A stretch of 26,046 nt of DNA from Candidatus Omnitrophota bacterium (GTDB taxonomy: Bacteria > Omnitrophota > Gorgyraeia > 2-02-FULL-51-18 > JAGOUK01), in the NCBI GenBank assembly GCA_015231685.1, contig JADGBA010000004.1, positions 1 to 26,046 of the forward strand, given 5' to 3'. This document shows, one piece after another, positions 1-7,613 of the stretch (its first letter is position 1; every line of letters begins with the position of its first letter). The notes beneath the pieces were generated by a model. It saw nothing but the letters and a program-made list of their open reading frames with translations. It was not told the DNA's origin and searched no databases. Position numbers and translations under genes: made by a program.

Positions 1-2
1 CG

Positions 3-1202
3 GTGCACACGGTGGTGAGTTATAACTTTGCGCTCGCGATCGCGCCGGGGTACCACTTGACGATTTTTCCGCCGTACTTCGTGGCCGGGGCGATTTATTC
101 CGGATTCGCCATGGTGCTGCTTCTCATTATTCCCGCGCGGCGCTCGTTCGGCCTGGAAGAGCTCATCACTCCGCGCCATCTCGATCTTCTGGCGAAGCTG
201 ACGCTTGCGACCAACTTCATGGTGCTTTACGGATACCTCATGGAGGTGTACGGGGCGTGGACGGCCGGCGGCGTGGAGACGGAGCTTTTTCTCTACCGGA
301 TGAACGGCCCCACGGCACCGCTTTTTTGGTCGCTGGTGGTTACTAATGTTGTGGTGCCGCAGTGCCTTTGGTTCAGGCGGGCGCGCTCGAATCCGCGCGC
401 GCTTTGGTGGATATCTCTTTCGGTTCTCATCGGGATGTGGATCGAGCGGTTTCTGATTGTGGTGACGGGCATCGCGCATGACCGGATGAATGCCCTCTGG
501 GGATCGTATTGTCCCACCGGATGGGAGGCGGCGGCGTGCCTGGGTTCGGCCGGTGTGTTTTTGTTCGGGATGGTGATGTTTGTCCGTCGGATGCCGGTTT
601 TTTCGGCGGCGGAAATGCGGGAGCTCGAAGACGGACCCGTGATGTCCGAGGCCTCACAGCCGCCGGCCTCTCCGGCCGCAAACCTTCTTTTGGATGCGAA
701 CGGCGCAGCCGCTCTTCTGGAATACGATTCTGCCGTGAGATTTACCGAAGCACTGACGCTGGCGCGCGCTCTAGGGTTGCGCGTCGCCGATGCGTACGCG
801 CCTTACCGTGAGGCCCGGGCCGAAGAGGCCATGCGCGGGTGCTTCCCTGGATTTTTCGGAGGGGTGGTGTTCGCGGGATTTTTGGGGGCGGTGCTGGGGC
901 TGGGGATGCAGGCCTTCGCGACGATCAAGTCTTATCCGATGGACATCGGCGGAAGGCCGCTTTGGAGTTGGCCGGCTTTTGTTCCGGTGGCATTCGAAAT
1001 GGCCATTCTTGCCGCGGCGCTGACGGTGTTTGGGAGTTTCCTGAGACACGCGCGGCTCGGCCGACTGCATCATCGGGCGTTCGAGGCGAAGGCATTTGGG
1101 CGATCGGGGTTCGACCGTTTCTTTGTAGAAATCGAACAACCCGGCAAAAAGCTTGCGCCGTTTGCGGCACAAAGCGGAGCGGTGGCGGCATATGCGATCT
1201 AA
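3..1202 (+). CDS. actCD: Alternative complex III ActC-ActD fusion, 5'-truncated
   Basis: Membrane subunit of the quinol:electron acceptor oxidoreductase known as alternative complex III. The first ~205 visible residues are the C-terminal part of an NrfD/ActC-type multi-helix protein (segments such as PGYHLTIFPPYFVAGAIYSG at 15-34 and GMWIERFLIV at 144-153). After a Pro/Ala-rich linker (~210-228) the same frame continues into a DUF3341/ActD domain (~236-390) with LLEYDS, DAYAPY, two membrane helices (~283-305 and 325-345) joined by YPMDIGGRPLWSWPAFVPV, and DRFFVEIE. ActC and ActD are normally separate genes, so this is a fusion. The true start lies left of the window because full ActC is far longer. 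The stop overlaps actE. The family call is firm; the first visible GTG at position 3 is not taken as the start. Confidence 0.88.
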   Translation: MHTVVSYNFALAIAPGYHLTIFPPYFVAGAIYSGFAMVLLLIIPARRSFGLEELITPRHLDLLAKLTLATNFMVLYGYLMEVYGAWTAGGVETELFLYRMNGPTAPLFWSLVVTNVVVPQCLWFRRARSNPRALWWISLSVLIGMWIERFLIVVTGIAHDRMNALWGSYCPTGWEAAACLGSAGVFLFGMVMFVRRMPVFSAAEMRELEDGPVMSEASQPPASPAANLLLDANGAAALLEYDSAVRFTEALTLARALGLRVADAYAPYREARAEEAMRGCFPGFFGGVVFAGFLGAVLGLGMQAFATIKSYPMDIGGRPLWSWPAFVPVAFEMAILAAALTVFGSFLRHARLGRLHHRAFEAKAFGRSGFDRFFVEIEQPGKKLAPFAAQSGAVAAYAI

Positions 1203-1725
1203 ATTCGGCATCTGGGTTCTGATGACGGCGGCGATCATCTTCGCGGGTTGTACGCGGGATATGAGAGACGATGCGCGGTTGAAGCCTTACGAGCCTTCAG
1301 GCGTGATGGCTGACGGCCGGTCCGCATGGCGGGTTCCCGAAAATACCGTGCCCCGGGGTTATCTGCGCGAGGATGAAGCGTATTTTACGGGCCGCGCGAA
1401 CAAAAAATTTGTTTCCGATGCCCCGGCTGATGCGGCCTCGCGTGACCTTGTCAGGGGCCGGGATATTTACGGAGCGTTCTGCGCTTTGTGTCACGGTCCG
1501 GACGGGCAGGGGCAGGGCGTCATGACAGAGAAGGGTTTTCCGGAGGGTGCCTCCTTTCTGGATCAACGGCTCATTGATGCCGGGGACGGTTATTACTACC
1601 ATGTCATCACCAACGGGTTTGGGAGAATGAAAGCCATCGCGGGTCAAATCACGCCGGAGGACCGGTGGAGCGCGGTGGGTGCCGTGAGAGAAATCCAGCG
1701 CAAAGCCGCGGAGGATGCCTCATGA
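1192..1725 (+). CDS. actE: Alternative complex III monoheme cytochrome c lipoprotein ActE
   Basis: Predicted 177-aa membrane-anchored monoheme cytochrome c that would receive electrons within alternative complex III on the outer face of the inner membrane. The N-terminus is a lipoprotein signal with lipobox FAGC, lipid Cys at residue 20. The Act-typical MRDDARLKPYEPS-like stretch follows, then one CXXCH heme site, C97-A-L-C100-H101 (CALCHGPDG). A Met in GFGRMKAIAGQI is the likely sixth ligand. I chose ATG 1192 because the lipoprotein signal begins there; an in-frame ATG at 1153 would add a charged extension ahead of it. The start overlaps the end of the upstream fusion gene and the stop overlaps actF as ATGA, which indicates translational coupling. 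Confidence 0.88.
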   Translation: MRSKFGIWVLMTAAIIFAGCTRDMRDDARLKPYEPSGVMADGRSAWRVPENTVPRGYLREDEAYFTGRANKKFVSDAPADAASRDLVRGRDIYGAFCALCHGPDGQGQGVMTEKGFPEGASFLDQRLIDAGDGYYYHVITNGFGRMKAIAGQITPEDRWSAVGAVREIQRKAAEDAS

Positions 1726-2681
1726 TGTTGTGGGAGTCCAAAACCTTATGGCAGGCCTACGCCGCGGGAGCGCTGTTCCTCGCGGGAATGGTGTATGGCG
1801 CGCTCTTTTTGCTTTTTTTGCACCGGTTAACGGGGGGACGCTGGGGGCAGCGCATACGCCCTGCGCTTTTGACCATGGCAACCCAGACTTCATGGGCGGC
1901 GCTCGTTTTTTTGCCGGTGACAGGGAAGGCGGGAATACTCTATTCCCATGCCGATCCGGTGTTTTTTCCGGCGCGTGCCGCCTTCTACTGGATTGTGTGG
2001 GTCATGCTCGCCTCACCGTTCGGCTCCGAGCGTTCGGGCGCGCGTGTCGCGCTGCCGACGAAGGCGGCGGCGGCCGGTTTGTGTGTGCTGGTGTTTACAG
2101 GGACCTTCGCGGCGTTTGACTGGGCCCTTTCTTTGTATCCGCACGCGCATTCAACGGTCTTCGGGCTTTTGTGGATCGTGTCGCAGGCGCTTTTGTCGTT
2201 GTCACTGGCGATTGGACTGTCGTTGGGATGCGGCGGGTGTTGTCGGGGGCGTGAGGCGGAGCCCTCCGGGCGTTCCGTCTCGGGAGATTTGGCGAATCTG
2301 CTTTTGACCTTTGTGCTTCTCTGGGCTTATTTGGCATATTCGCAGGGGCTCATCATCTGGGCGGCCAATTTGCCTGAAGAGGCGTCTTGGTTTGCGGGGC
2401 TTTTTCGGGGCGGATGGCAACACATCGGCGCCGGGGTCGCGGTGGCGGGTCTGGCGATGCCTTTGGGGCTTTTGGCGGTCGGAGCGATCCGGCGCAGGGA
2501 GGCGTTGGTAGGCGCGGTGGCCGTGTGGATTGCTGTTTCGAGATTTGCGGACTGGATTTGGTGGACCGGACCCGCATGGAGTCCGGAAGTCCCGGGGTTT
2601 TGGGATCTGCGGTGGATGCTTCCGCTTGTGATGGCGGCGGGATGGGTGTGGATTTTAGTCGGACGATGTCCGCGGGATTGA
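1722..2681 (+). CDS. actF: Alternative complex III membrane subunit ActF
   Basis: A 319-aa polytopic membrane protein matching the ActF (quinol:cytochrome c oxidoreductase) family. Recognisable parts are LFLAGMVYGALFLLFLHRLTGG near the N-terminus, TFAAFDWALSLYPHAHSTVFGLLWI in the middle, and LLTFVLLWAYLAYSQGLIIWAANLPEE, a very typical ActF stretch. It is shorter than many ActF proteins I know of, which run to ~400 residues. GGAGG at 1710-1714 lies 7 nt before ATG 1722, and the ATGA overlap with actE fixes the start. The terminal oxidase genes that often follow actF are absent here; tatA comes next. Assignment rests on sequence character plus operon position. Confidence 0.85.
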   Translation: MMLWESKTLWQAYAAGALFLAGMVYGALFLLFLHRLTGGRWGQRIRPALLTMATQTSWAALVFLPVTGKAGILYSHADPVFFPARAAFYWIVWVMLASPFGSERSGARVALPTKAAAAGLCVLVFTGTFAAFDWALSLYPHAHSTVFGLLWIVSQALLSLSLAIGLSLGCGGCCRGREAEPSGRSVSGDLANLLLTFVLLWAYLAYSQGLIIWAANLPEEASWFAGLFRGGWQHIGAGVAVAGLAMPLGLLAVGAIRRREALVGAVAVWIAVSRFADWIWWTGPAWSPEVPGFWDLRWMLPLVMAAGWVWILVGRCPRD

Positions 2682-2709
2682 GATAGAATAGAAACGGAGG
2701 GTCGAAATC

Positions 2710-2886
2710 ATGGAAACTTTGTTTTTGAACTTTGGATTCGGGATGCCCGGGATGGGCGAGCTTCTTTTGATTCTGGCGATTGTGGTGCTCGTGTTCGGCG
2801 CGGCGCGCATTCCCGAGATTGCCCGGTCTCTCGGGAAGGGCATTAAGGAATTTAAGAAATCAGTCAAAGACGACGAAACCAAATAA
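2710..2886 (+). CDS. tatA: Sec-independent translocase subunit TatA/E
   Basis: A 58-aa protein with one N-terminal transmembrane helix (GELLLILAIVVLVFGAARIP, ~15-34) and an amphipathic helix (EIARSLGKGIKEFKKSVKDD, ~35-54). This is the complete TatA/E layout, including the FG hinge followed by the conserved R-P and LG-G-KEFK pattern. TatA forms the pore-like component that moves folded, often cofactor-bearing proteins across the inner membrane. A full GGAGG at 2696-2700 lies 9 nt before the ATG. It sits 28 nt after actF, so it is probably in the same operon. Placement beside a complex whose iron-sulfur ActB-type subunits typically carry Tat signals is suggestive; that link is inference. The tail is short even for TatA. 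Confidence 0.9.
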   Translation: METLFLNFGFGMPGMGELLLILAIVVLVFGAARIPEIARSLGKGIKEFKKSVKDDETK

Positions 2887-2929
2887 CCGGATTCTGAAGA
2901 GTACAAATTCATTACAGCTGGAGGAACGG

Positions 2930-3480
2930 ATGGCAAAGACGGCCTGGGTGCTATTGGCAGACGGTTTTGAAGAAATCGAGGCGGTGACTTCGGTGGATGT
3001 GCTTCGCCGCGCAGGGGTGCAGGTGACGGTTGCGGGCGCCGCCGCGAAGGAAGTAAGGGGACGCACGGGCTTCTTATCACGGCGGACGCGCTCCTCGAAG
3101 AGCTTGAGGGCCTGCCCGACGCGGTGATTCTGCCCGGCGGAATGCCCGGAGCGGACAATTTGAGGAAGGCCCGGCCTGTCATGAAACTTCTTGAGAAGAT
3201 GGATGCGGAGAAGAAACTCATTGCCGCGATTTGCGCCGCTCCGGCCGTGGTGCTCGGACGCACCGACATTCTCAATTACCGCAAGGCCACCTGTTATCCG
3301 GGCTATGAGAAACAGTTCGACGAGAAGGTGATGCGCTCGGAAGAGCCTGTGGTCGTCGATGGCTATCTCATCACCAGCCGAGCCCCCGGAACCGCAATGG
3401 CTTTTGCGCTGGCAGTGGCGGAGCGGCTGGCCGGCGACTCGAAGGTCTCCCAGCTCAAAGAAGCGATGTTGGTGGAGTAG
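2930..3480 (+). pseudogene. DJ-1/PfpI family protein, disrupted by a one-base frameshift
   Basis: A DJ-1/YajL/PfpI-like glutamine-amidotransferase-fold protein. Frame 2 from ATG 2930 (GGAGG at 2920-2924, 5 nt spacing) gives MAKTAWVLLADGFEEIEAVT and so on to EVRG near 3060. The homology then continues in frame 1 as THGLLITADALLEELEG, DAVILPGGMPGA, and AAICAAPAVVLG with the conserved nucleophile-elbow Cys. It ends at the stop 3478-3480. Restoring one base in the AAGGGG run around 3054-3060 would give 183 aa, the usual family length. The N-terminal frame stops at TGA 3125-3127, which overlaps a GTG as GTGA; the downstream piece alone would start inside the core sheet. Either a recent inactivating deletion or a sequencing/assembly error in a G run. 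Family members are deglycase/chaperone-like or redox-stress proteins. Confidence 0.85.
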
Positions 3481-3495
3481 CGCGGTACGACCGTT

Positions 3496-3524
3496 GGGGA
3501 CAGTCCCCGAAGGGGACTGTCCCC
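3496..3524. repeat. Palindromic GGGGACAG-family repeat, copy 1 (hairpin)
   Basis: Two perfect 13-bp inverted arms, GGGGACAGTCCCC and GGGGACTGTCCCC, separated by GAA. Each arm is itself a near-palindrome (GGGGAC-A-GTCCCC), so nested structures are possible. It lies between the convergent DJ-1 gene (+) and the deacetylase-fold gene (-), where it could end transcription from both sides, although no U-rich tail follows. Related sequences occur at 10081-10246 and 25391-25435. Confidence 0.85.
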
Positions 3525-3537
3525 ATATCGAAAAACT

Positions 3538-4488
3538 CTACCCGTAAGTCTTCTTCCCCGAAAGCACCGCCAGGTGCTCTTCAACGCATTGAGGCAGCGC
3601 GACCGGATGGTAACCACCCTCAATGATCGATATAACCCTGCCGCCTGAGAACTCGTCGGCGATGTCCATAAGCCGCCGAGTCATCCAGCCGAAGCATTCG
3701 GTTGACAGACAGATGTTGGCCAGCGGGTCGTCCACGTGCGCGTCGAAGCCGGAAGATATGATCACCGCTTCGGGCTTGAACTTCTTCATGGCCGGAAGGA
3801 TTTTGGTCTCGAACGCCGCTTGATAGTCCGCGTCTCCCGAGCCCGGCGGCATGGCACAGTTGATGGTCGCGCCGAATCCGCGATTGATGCCGGCTTCCCA
3901 ATTCAGGCCTGTCCAGGGGTAGAAGGGGCTTTGGTGAAGACTCGCGTAGAAGACGCCCGGATCCTCATCGAAGATGTGCTGGGTTCCGTTTCCGTGATGC
4001 ACATCCCAGTCGAGGATGAGCACCCGTTCGATCTTGTGCTTTTTTTGAAGATAACGCGCGGTGACGGCGGAATTATTGATGAGACAGAAGCCCATCGCGC
4101 GACCCGCTTCGGCGTGATGGCCCGGAGGACGCACGAAGGCGAAGCCGTTTTTGACCCGCCCCGAAACGACTTCATCGGCCAGCCTGAGACAGCCCCCGAC
4201 GGCCAGAAGCGCGATTTCAAACGAGGCGCGGCAAATCGATACGTCCAGCGTATCGAGGAACTTTTCGCCCTTTTTGCAGGTGTCCTCGGCGCGTCTCAAA
4301 TAATCGTGGGAATGCACGGTGAGCGGCCATGTGAGGTCCGTCGGCTCTGCCGTCAGGTGTGTAAGACCGCAAAACCACGGCACCTTGTTCATGTGATCCA
4401 GAACCCAGGTGATTCTTTCCGGGGACTCAGGATGCCCCTGCCCGGTATCGTGTTCCAGAAACCGTGGATCGCATAAGAAGGCGGTCAT
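3538..4488 (-). CDS. Histone deacetylase/AcuC/acetylpolyamine amidohydrolase family deacylase
   Basis: A 316-aa zinc-dependent deacylase of the arginase/deacetylase fold. Visible motifs: GHPESPERI (18-26), RPPGHHA with the His pair 124/125, LILDWDVHHGNGTQ with metal ligands Asp162 and His164, SSGFDAHVDDPL with Asp249, and EGGYHP with the transition-state Tyr293. All catalytic residues are present and the length is normal. Bacterial members act on small acetylated substrates (polyamines, acetoin-related, acetyl-lysine); the substrate cannot be read from the sequence. Its ATG at 4486-4488 lies 43 nt after the stop of the FecR-domain gene on the same strand, with no clear Shine-Dalgarno. An arginine decarboxylase lies further along the window, so a polyamine role is possible but speculative. 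Confidence 0.9.
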   Translation of the reverse strand: MTAFLCDPRFLEHDTGQGHPESPERITWVLDHMNKVPWFCGLTHLTAEPTDLTWPLTVHSHDYLRRAEDTCKKGEKFLDTLDVSICRASFEIALLAVGGCLRLADEVVSGRVKNGFAFVRPPGHHAEAGRAMGFCLINNSAVTARYLQKKHKIERVLILDWDVHHGNGTQHIFDEDPGVFYASLHQSPFYPWTGLNWEAGINRGFGATINCAMPPGSGDADYQAAFETKILPAMKKFKPEAVIISSGFDAHVDDPLANICLSTECFGWMTRRLMDIADEFSGGRVISIIEGGYHPVALPQCVEEHLAVLSGKKTYG

Positions 4489-4531
4489 GGTTTTATGTTA
4501 AATAAACGCAGCGCCAAAAGCAATCCTGTCA

Positions 4532-5416
4532 TCAGAACAGGATACTGCCGCTTTTTTGGGGCCGGTCGGACGGCTCGTCGGTCTGGGTGTCGCGCTCTGA
4601 TTTGACATAAGTGATGGCGGAATTTGGGTTCACAGCGGAACGGGACGGTAAGGCCGCACGCGGATTCTGCGCAGAAGCACCGTTTCGGGCTTTGAGGGCG
4701 GACAGGGCCTCGTAGTAGGAGAGCGGCTGTCTATCCCCGGTCAGGAGACCCAGAACGCGAGTGATGGATTCGAAGTCTTCCCGGCCCACGCCAGAGACCT
4801 GTCCGACGCGGTTCGGCGGACCGCTGGCGACAACGGTTTCTGCGGGATGAATAATTTTGGGCGAGAAGAAGCCGGATGTGGAGGAAAGGTTGGCGGTTAC
4901 AAAGACGCTGCCCTCAAAACCTGTAACGCGGGTAACGTCATCCGCGACAAAAACCCCGAAGTAGGTGCCGCGCACGGCCGCTACAGCTTGCGGCGTCATG
5001 ACCTCGAATCGTTGCGCTCCACCCAAATGATCGAGCACCGCGAAGAGCGAGCCTTTCCAGAGCCGCGCAAGACGGGTCCGGGCTTCCTCAACCTGCAGGA
5101 CGGCCTCACCTTCGATATGCAGGACATTGGCCTCATCATCATCGAGCGCCAGCTGGACATAGTGCCCATTGGCCACGTGGAGAATGTCGTCGTTTTTCCG
5201 GATATCGCCTGCTTTGGCGGTGTGCTTGATGGAGGAGTTTCCCGCCTCAATCCATGCCGATGAAACAACCTTAAGAACCCGGCATGTGGGGGCAGTATCA
5301 TCAGCGTGAACCGTCTGAGGAACCAGCGTGAACCATGCCGCCACAACAAGAGTGGTGACATTGAGATATTTACGTATGAGCGGTTGCTTGTGAGAGGTGT
5401 TGTTTATGTTAAACAT
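4532..5416 (-). CDS. Secreted FecR-domain protein
   Basis: A 294-aa exported protein. A Sec signal covers roughly residues 16-38 (hydrophobic TTLVVAAWFTLVP, cleavage near VHA|DD). Residues ~70-190 form a FecR-like beta domain, with KNDDILHVANG, KGSLFAVL and FEVMTPQAVAAVRGTYFGVF, where the TP-AVAAVRGT signature is diagnostic. The C-terminal ~90 residues are low-complexity and polar, ending in GSILF. There is no anti-sigma helix, so this is the stand-alone secreted FecR type seen in many Gram-negatives rather than a FecI regulator. Its function is unknown. ATG 5416 is preferred; a TTG three codons upstream is the only in-frame extension. A sigma70 promoter lies just upstream, leaving a very short leader without a clear Shine-Dalgarno. 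Confidence 0.8.
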   Translation of the reverse strand: MFNINNTSHKQPLIRKYLNVTTLVVAAWFTLVPQTVHADDTAPTCRVLKVVSSAWIEAGNSSIKHTAKAGDIRKNDDILHVANGHYVQLALDDDEANVLHIEGEAVLQVEEARTRLARLWKGSLFAVLDHLGGAQRFEVMTPQAVAAVRGTYFGVFVADDVTRVTGFEGSVFVTANLSSTSGFFSPKIIHPAETVVASGPPNRVGQVSGVGREDFESITRVLGLLTGDRQPLSYYEALSALKARNGASAQNPRAALPSRSAVNPNSAITYVKSERDTQTDEPSDRPQKSGSILF

Positions 5417-5436
5417 CGCATACAAAATTTTATGAG

Positions 5437-5465
5437 AGTATACCTATGGTAGATATTGATTTCAA
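5437..5465 (-). promoter_or_regulatory. Sigma70-type promoter of the FecR-domain gene
   Basis: On the minus strand, TTGAAA (5465-5460), a 17-nt spacer and TATACT (5442-5437). Both hexamers differ from consensus by few bases and the spacing is optimal. The predicted start near 5430 gives a leader of only ~14 nt before ATG 5416. Confidence 0.65.
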
Positions 5466-5532
5466 GAAGTAAAAGCGCAGGTACGCCACAGCCTTGACCG
5501 CACCCGTGTTTCCTGCAATACTCGGCGTTCCC

Positions 5533-6561
5533 ATGAAAGAGACGCCCAAATGCAGGGTCTTCGGGGAATGCGGCGGATGCAAATATCAGGACATCCCGTA
5601 CTCCGAAGAGCTCAAAATCAAAGAAGCCCAAATCCGCAGTCTGTTTGAGGAGCGCGGATGGAGCGGGGATTTGTTGGAGCCCATCACGGCCAGCCCCCGG
5701 CCGTATCATTACAGAAACCGGCTGGATATGAGTCTGCGGCGTTTCAAGGACGGCCGCGTGTGTGTGGGGTTCAACCTTCCGGGGAGTTTTTCGGTGCTCG
5801 AGATCACGGAATGCCCGATCGCGATGGAAGCGATTTCGGGATTTTTGCCCCGGCTCAAGGAGGAGGCGTGCGCCAAGTTGCCGCCGGACTACCGCACGGC
5901 CAACCTCACCGTGAAGACCGGTGATGACGGACGTGTGATTTGGGGCGGTATCGGCCGGAGGTCGCTGCGAACGGCGGAGGCGGATTATCTCTGGACCGAA
6001 GTTGACGGTTTGAGAATTCATTATGCGATGGACACTTTTTTTCAGGCCAACAGCTCCATTCTTCCGGCGCTAAAGCGCACGCTCGAGCGCTGGAGTGAAT
6101 GCGGGGAGGGCGGCCTGCTTCTGGATCTTTATTCCGGCGTGGGGTTGTTCGGATTTCTTCTGGCCGCGCGGTTTCGGCGGGTGGCGATGATCGAGGAAAA
6201 TCCCGCAGCCGCGACGGTTGCGCGGTTCAATCGCGAGCGGACGGGGTTGGGGAACGTGATCGTTTCTGACGGGCGCGTGGAGGAGGTGCTGCCGTCGCTT
6301 CTCACGGATGCCGAGACATCGCACGCGACGGCGCTCGTGGATCCGCCCCGAAGGGGTTTGAGTCCTCAGGCTCTCGAGAACGTGATCCGCGAGAAAAGGA
6401 TCGGGAGTTTGTTGTATCTTTCGTGCCATCCGGAATCGCTCGTGCGGGACCTGGAGGTTCTCACCGGCGCGGGATTTGAGATCCTGCGCGGCGCGGGCTT
6501 TGACTTTTTCCCCAAAACAAAGCATATTGAAACCCTCGTGTGGCTGAGGAGAAAATCATGA
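5533..6561 (+). CDS. TrmA/RlmC/RlmD-type RNA (uracil-5-)-methyltransferase
   Basis: SAM-dependent RNA m5U methyltransferase, 342 aa from ATG 5533. The N-terminus carries the iron-sulfur cluster Cys set C7, C13, C16 (CRVFGECGGCKYQD) and a fourth at C94 (ITECPIA). The middle has FFQANSSI, then the SAM motif LLLDLYSGVGLFG. Near the C-terminus are VDPPRRGL and LLYLSCHPESLVRDL with the catalytic Cys. No TRAM domain precedes the cluster, so it is smaller than RlmD (~430 aa). The exact target (tRNA U54 or 23S sites) cannot be decided; an FeS cluster argues for RlmD/RlmC-like over E. coli TrmA. A TTG at 5494 would add 13 residues; neither start has a good Shine-Dalgarno. First gene of an operon with pdxA. 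Confidence 0.85.
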   Translation: MKETPKCRVFGECGGCKYQDIPYSEELKIKEAQIRSLFEERGWSGDLLEPITASPRPYHYRNRLDMSLRRFKDGRVCVGFNLPGSFSVLEITECPIAMEAISGFLPRLKEEACAKLPPDYRTANLTVKTGDDGRVIWGGIGRRSLRTAEADYLWTEVDGLRIHYAMDTFFQANSSILPALKRTLERWSECGEGGLLLDLYSGVGLFGFLLAARFRRVAMIEENPAAATVARFNRERTGLGNVIVSDGRVEEVLPSLLTDAETSHATALVDPPRRGLSPQALENVIREKRIGSLLYLSCHPESLVRDLEVLTGAGFEILRGAGFDFFPKTKHIETLVWLRRKS

Positions 6562-7613
6562 CAAATGATGCGTTTCGGCCCCTGATCGCGGTGACGATGG
6601 GGGATCCGACCGGCGTGGGGCCTGAGATCACGCTGAAGGCCTTGAGCGATGAGCGCGTGCGCCGCGAGGCGCGGTGTGTCGTGATCGGCGATCTCGGTGT
6701 TTTGAAGAGATCCGCCGGGACGCTTCGGGGGGCGCTCAAGGAAGTCCGGCTTGTTTCGGTGGAAAATCTCCAAGCGTTCGTTGACGCGGACAACGCCATC
6801 GCGGTGATGGACTTGAAGAATGTCGACGCGGCCGCGTTCCGGTACGCCGCGGTGGACGCGGCTTATGGGCGCGCCGCCGGGGAATACATCGAACGTGCGG
6901 TGCGGCTGGCGATGGATGGCTCCGCTCATGCGATCGCCACGGCCCCGATTCACAAAGAGTCTTTCCGCATGGCGGGATTTCCTTACCCCGGGCACACCGA
7001 GATGCTGGCCGCCCTCACCGGCAGTCCCGAGGTGGCGCTCATGCTCATGCAGGGAGGATTCCGCGTGGTTCACGTCACCAATCACTGTTCTCTTCTTGAC
7101 GCGGTTCAGGGGGTGCGGCGCGAGCGGGTGCTTTCGGTCATCCGCACCGCTCATGCCGGTTGTGTTTCTTTGGGGATCCCCGCGCCGCGCGTCGGTGTTG
7201 CGGGATTGAATCCTCATGCTTCCGACGGCGGGCTCTTCGGCGATGAAGAGGCGCGCGAGATTGTCCCCGCGGTGGAGGAAGCGAAGTCCTCCGGAATTCT
7301 CGTCGAGGGACCGCTCCCGCCGGACACGATCTTTCCGCTTCTCAAAGGCGGGCGGTTCGATATTGTGGTGTGCATGTATCACGATCAGGGCGGTATACCG
7401 CTCAAACTTCTCACCTTTGATTGGGATGAGGCTGCCGGTGCCTGGAAAAGCGTCCGCGGCGTTAACGTGTCTCTGGGGCTTCGGGTGATCCGTACCTCGG
7501 TGGCGCACGGAACCGGATTCGCGATTGCCGGAGAAGGGATCGCCAGTCCCGAGAGCCTTATCGACGCAATCGGTGCTGCCTGCAGAATGGCCCATGCCAG
7601 ACGCGCCTCGTAA
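6558..7613 (+). CDS. pdxA: 4-hydroxythreonine-4-phosphate dehydrogenase PdxA
   Basis: NAD-dependent oxidation of 4-phosphohydroxy-threonine in DXP-independent-entry pyridoxal phosphate synthesis (the PdxJ branch). The 351-aa protein opens with AVTMGDPTGVGPEI (11-24). Metal-binding His residues are seen at H176 (VTNHCSL), H220 (LNPHASD) and H275 (CMYHDQGGIPLK). The C-terminal NVSLGLRVIRTSVAHGTGFAIAGEG is typical. The start ATG 6558 overlaps the methyltransferase stop as ATGA, with AGGAG at 6547-6551 spaced 6 nt. It overlaps hemE by 20 nt at its end. PLP made through this step would also feed the PLP enzymes GcvPA/GcvPB encoded further right, a general metabolic link only. Confidence 0.95.
   Translation: MTNDAFRPLIAVTMGDPTGVGPEITLKALSDERVRREARCVVIGDLGVLKRSAGTLRGALKEVRLVSVENLQAFVDADNAIAVMDLKNVDAAAFRYAAVDAAYGRAAGEYIERAVRLAMDGSAHAIATAPIHKESFRMAGFPYPGHTEMLAALTGSPEVALMLMQGGFRVVHVTNHCSLLDAVQGVRRERVLSVIRTAHAGCVSLGIPAPRVGVAGLNPHASDGGLFGDEEAREIVPAVEEAKSSGILVEGPLPPDTIFPLLKGGRFDIVVCMYHDQGGIPLKLLTFDWDEAAGAWKSVRGVNVSLGLRVIRTSVAHGTGFAIAGEGIASPESLIDAIGAACRMAHARRAS

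Noticed and set aside
1540..2709. Terminal oxidase genes expected downstream of actF
   Set aside because: actF is followed directly by tatA; no cytochrome oxidase subunit is encoded in the window.
3050..3127. Programmed -1 frameshift in the DJ-1 gene
   Set aside because: No X-XXY-YYZ slippery site and no evident stimulatory hairpin; indel or sequencing error is simpler.
6366..7595. 409-codon open frame on the minus strand across pdxA
   Set aside because: Same kind of shadow; pdxA is certain on the plus strand.
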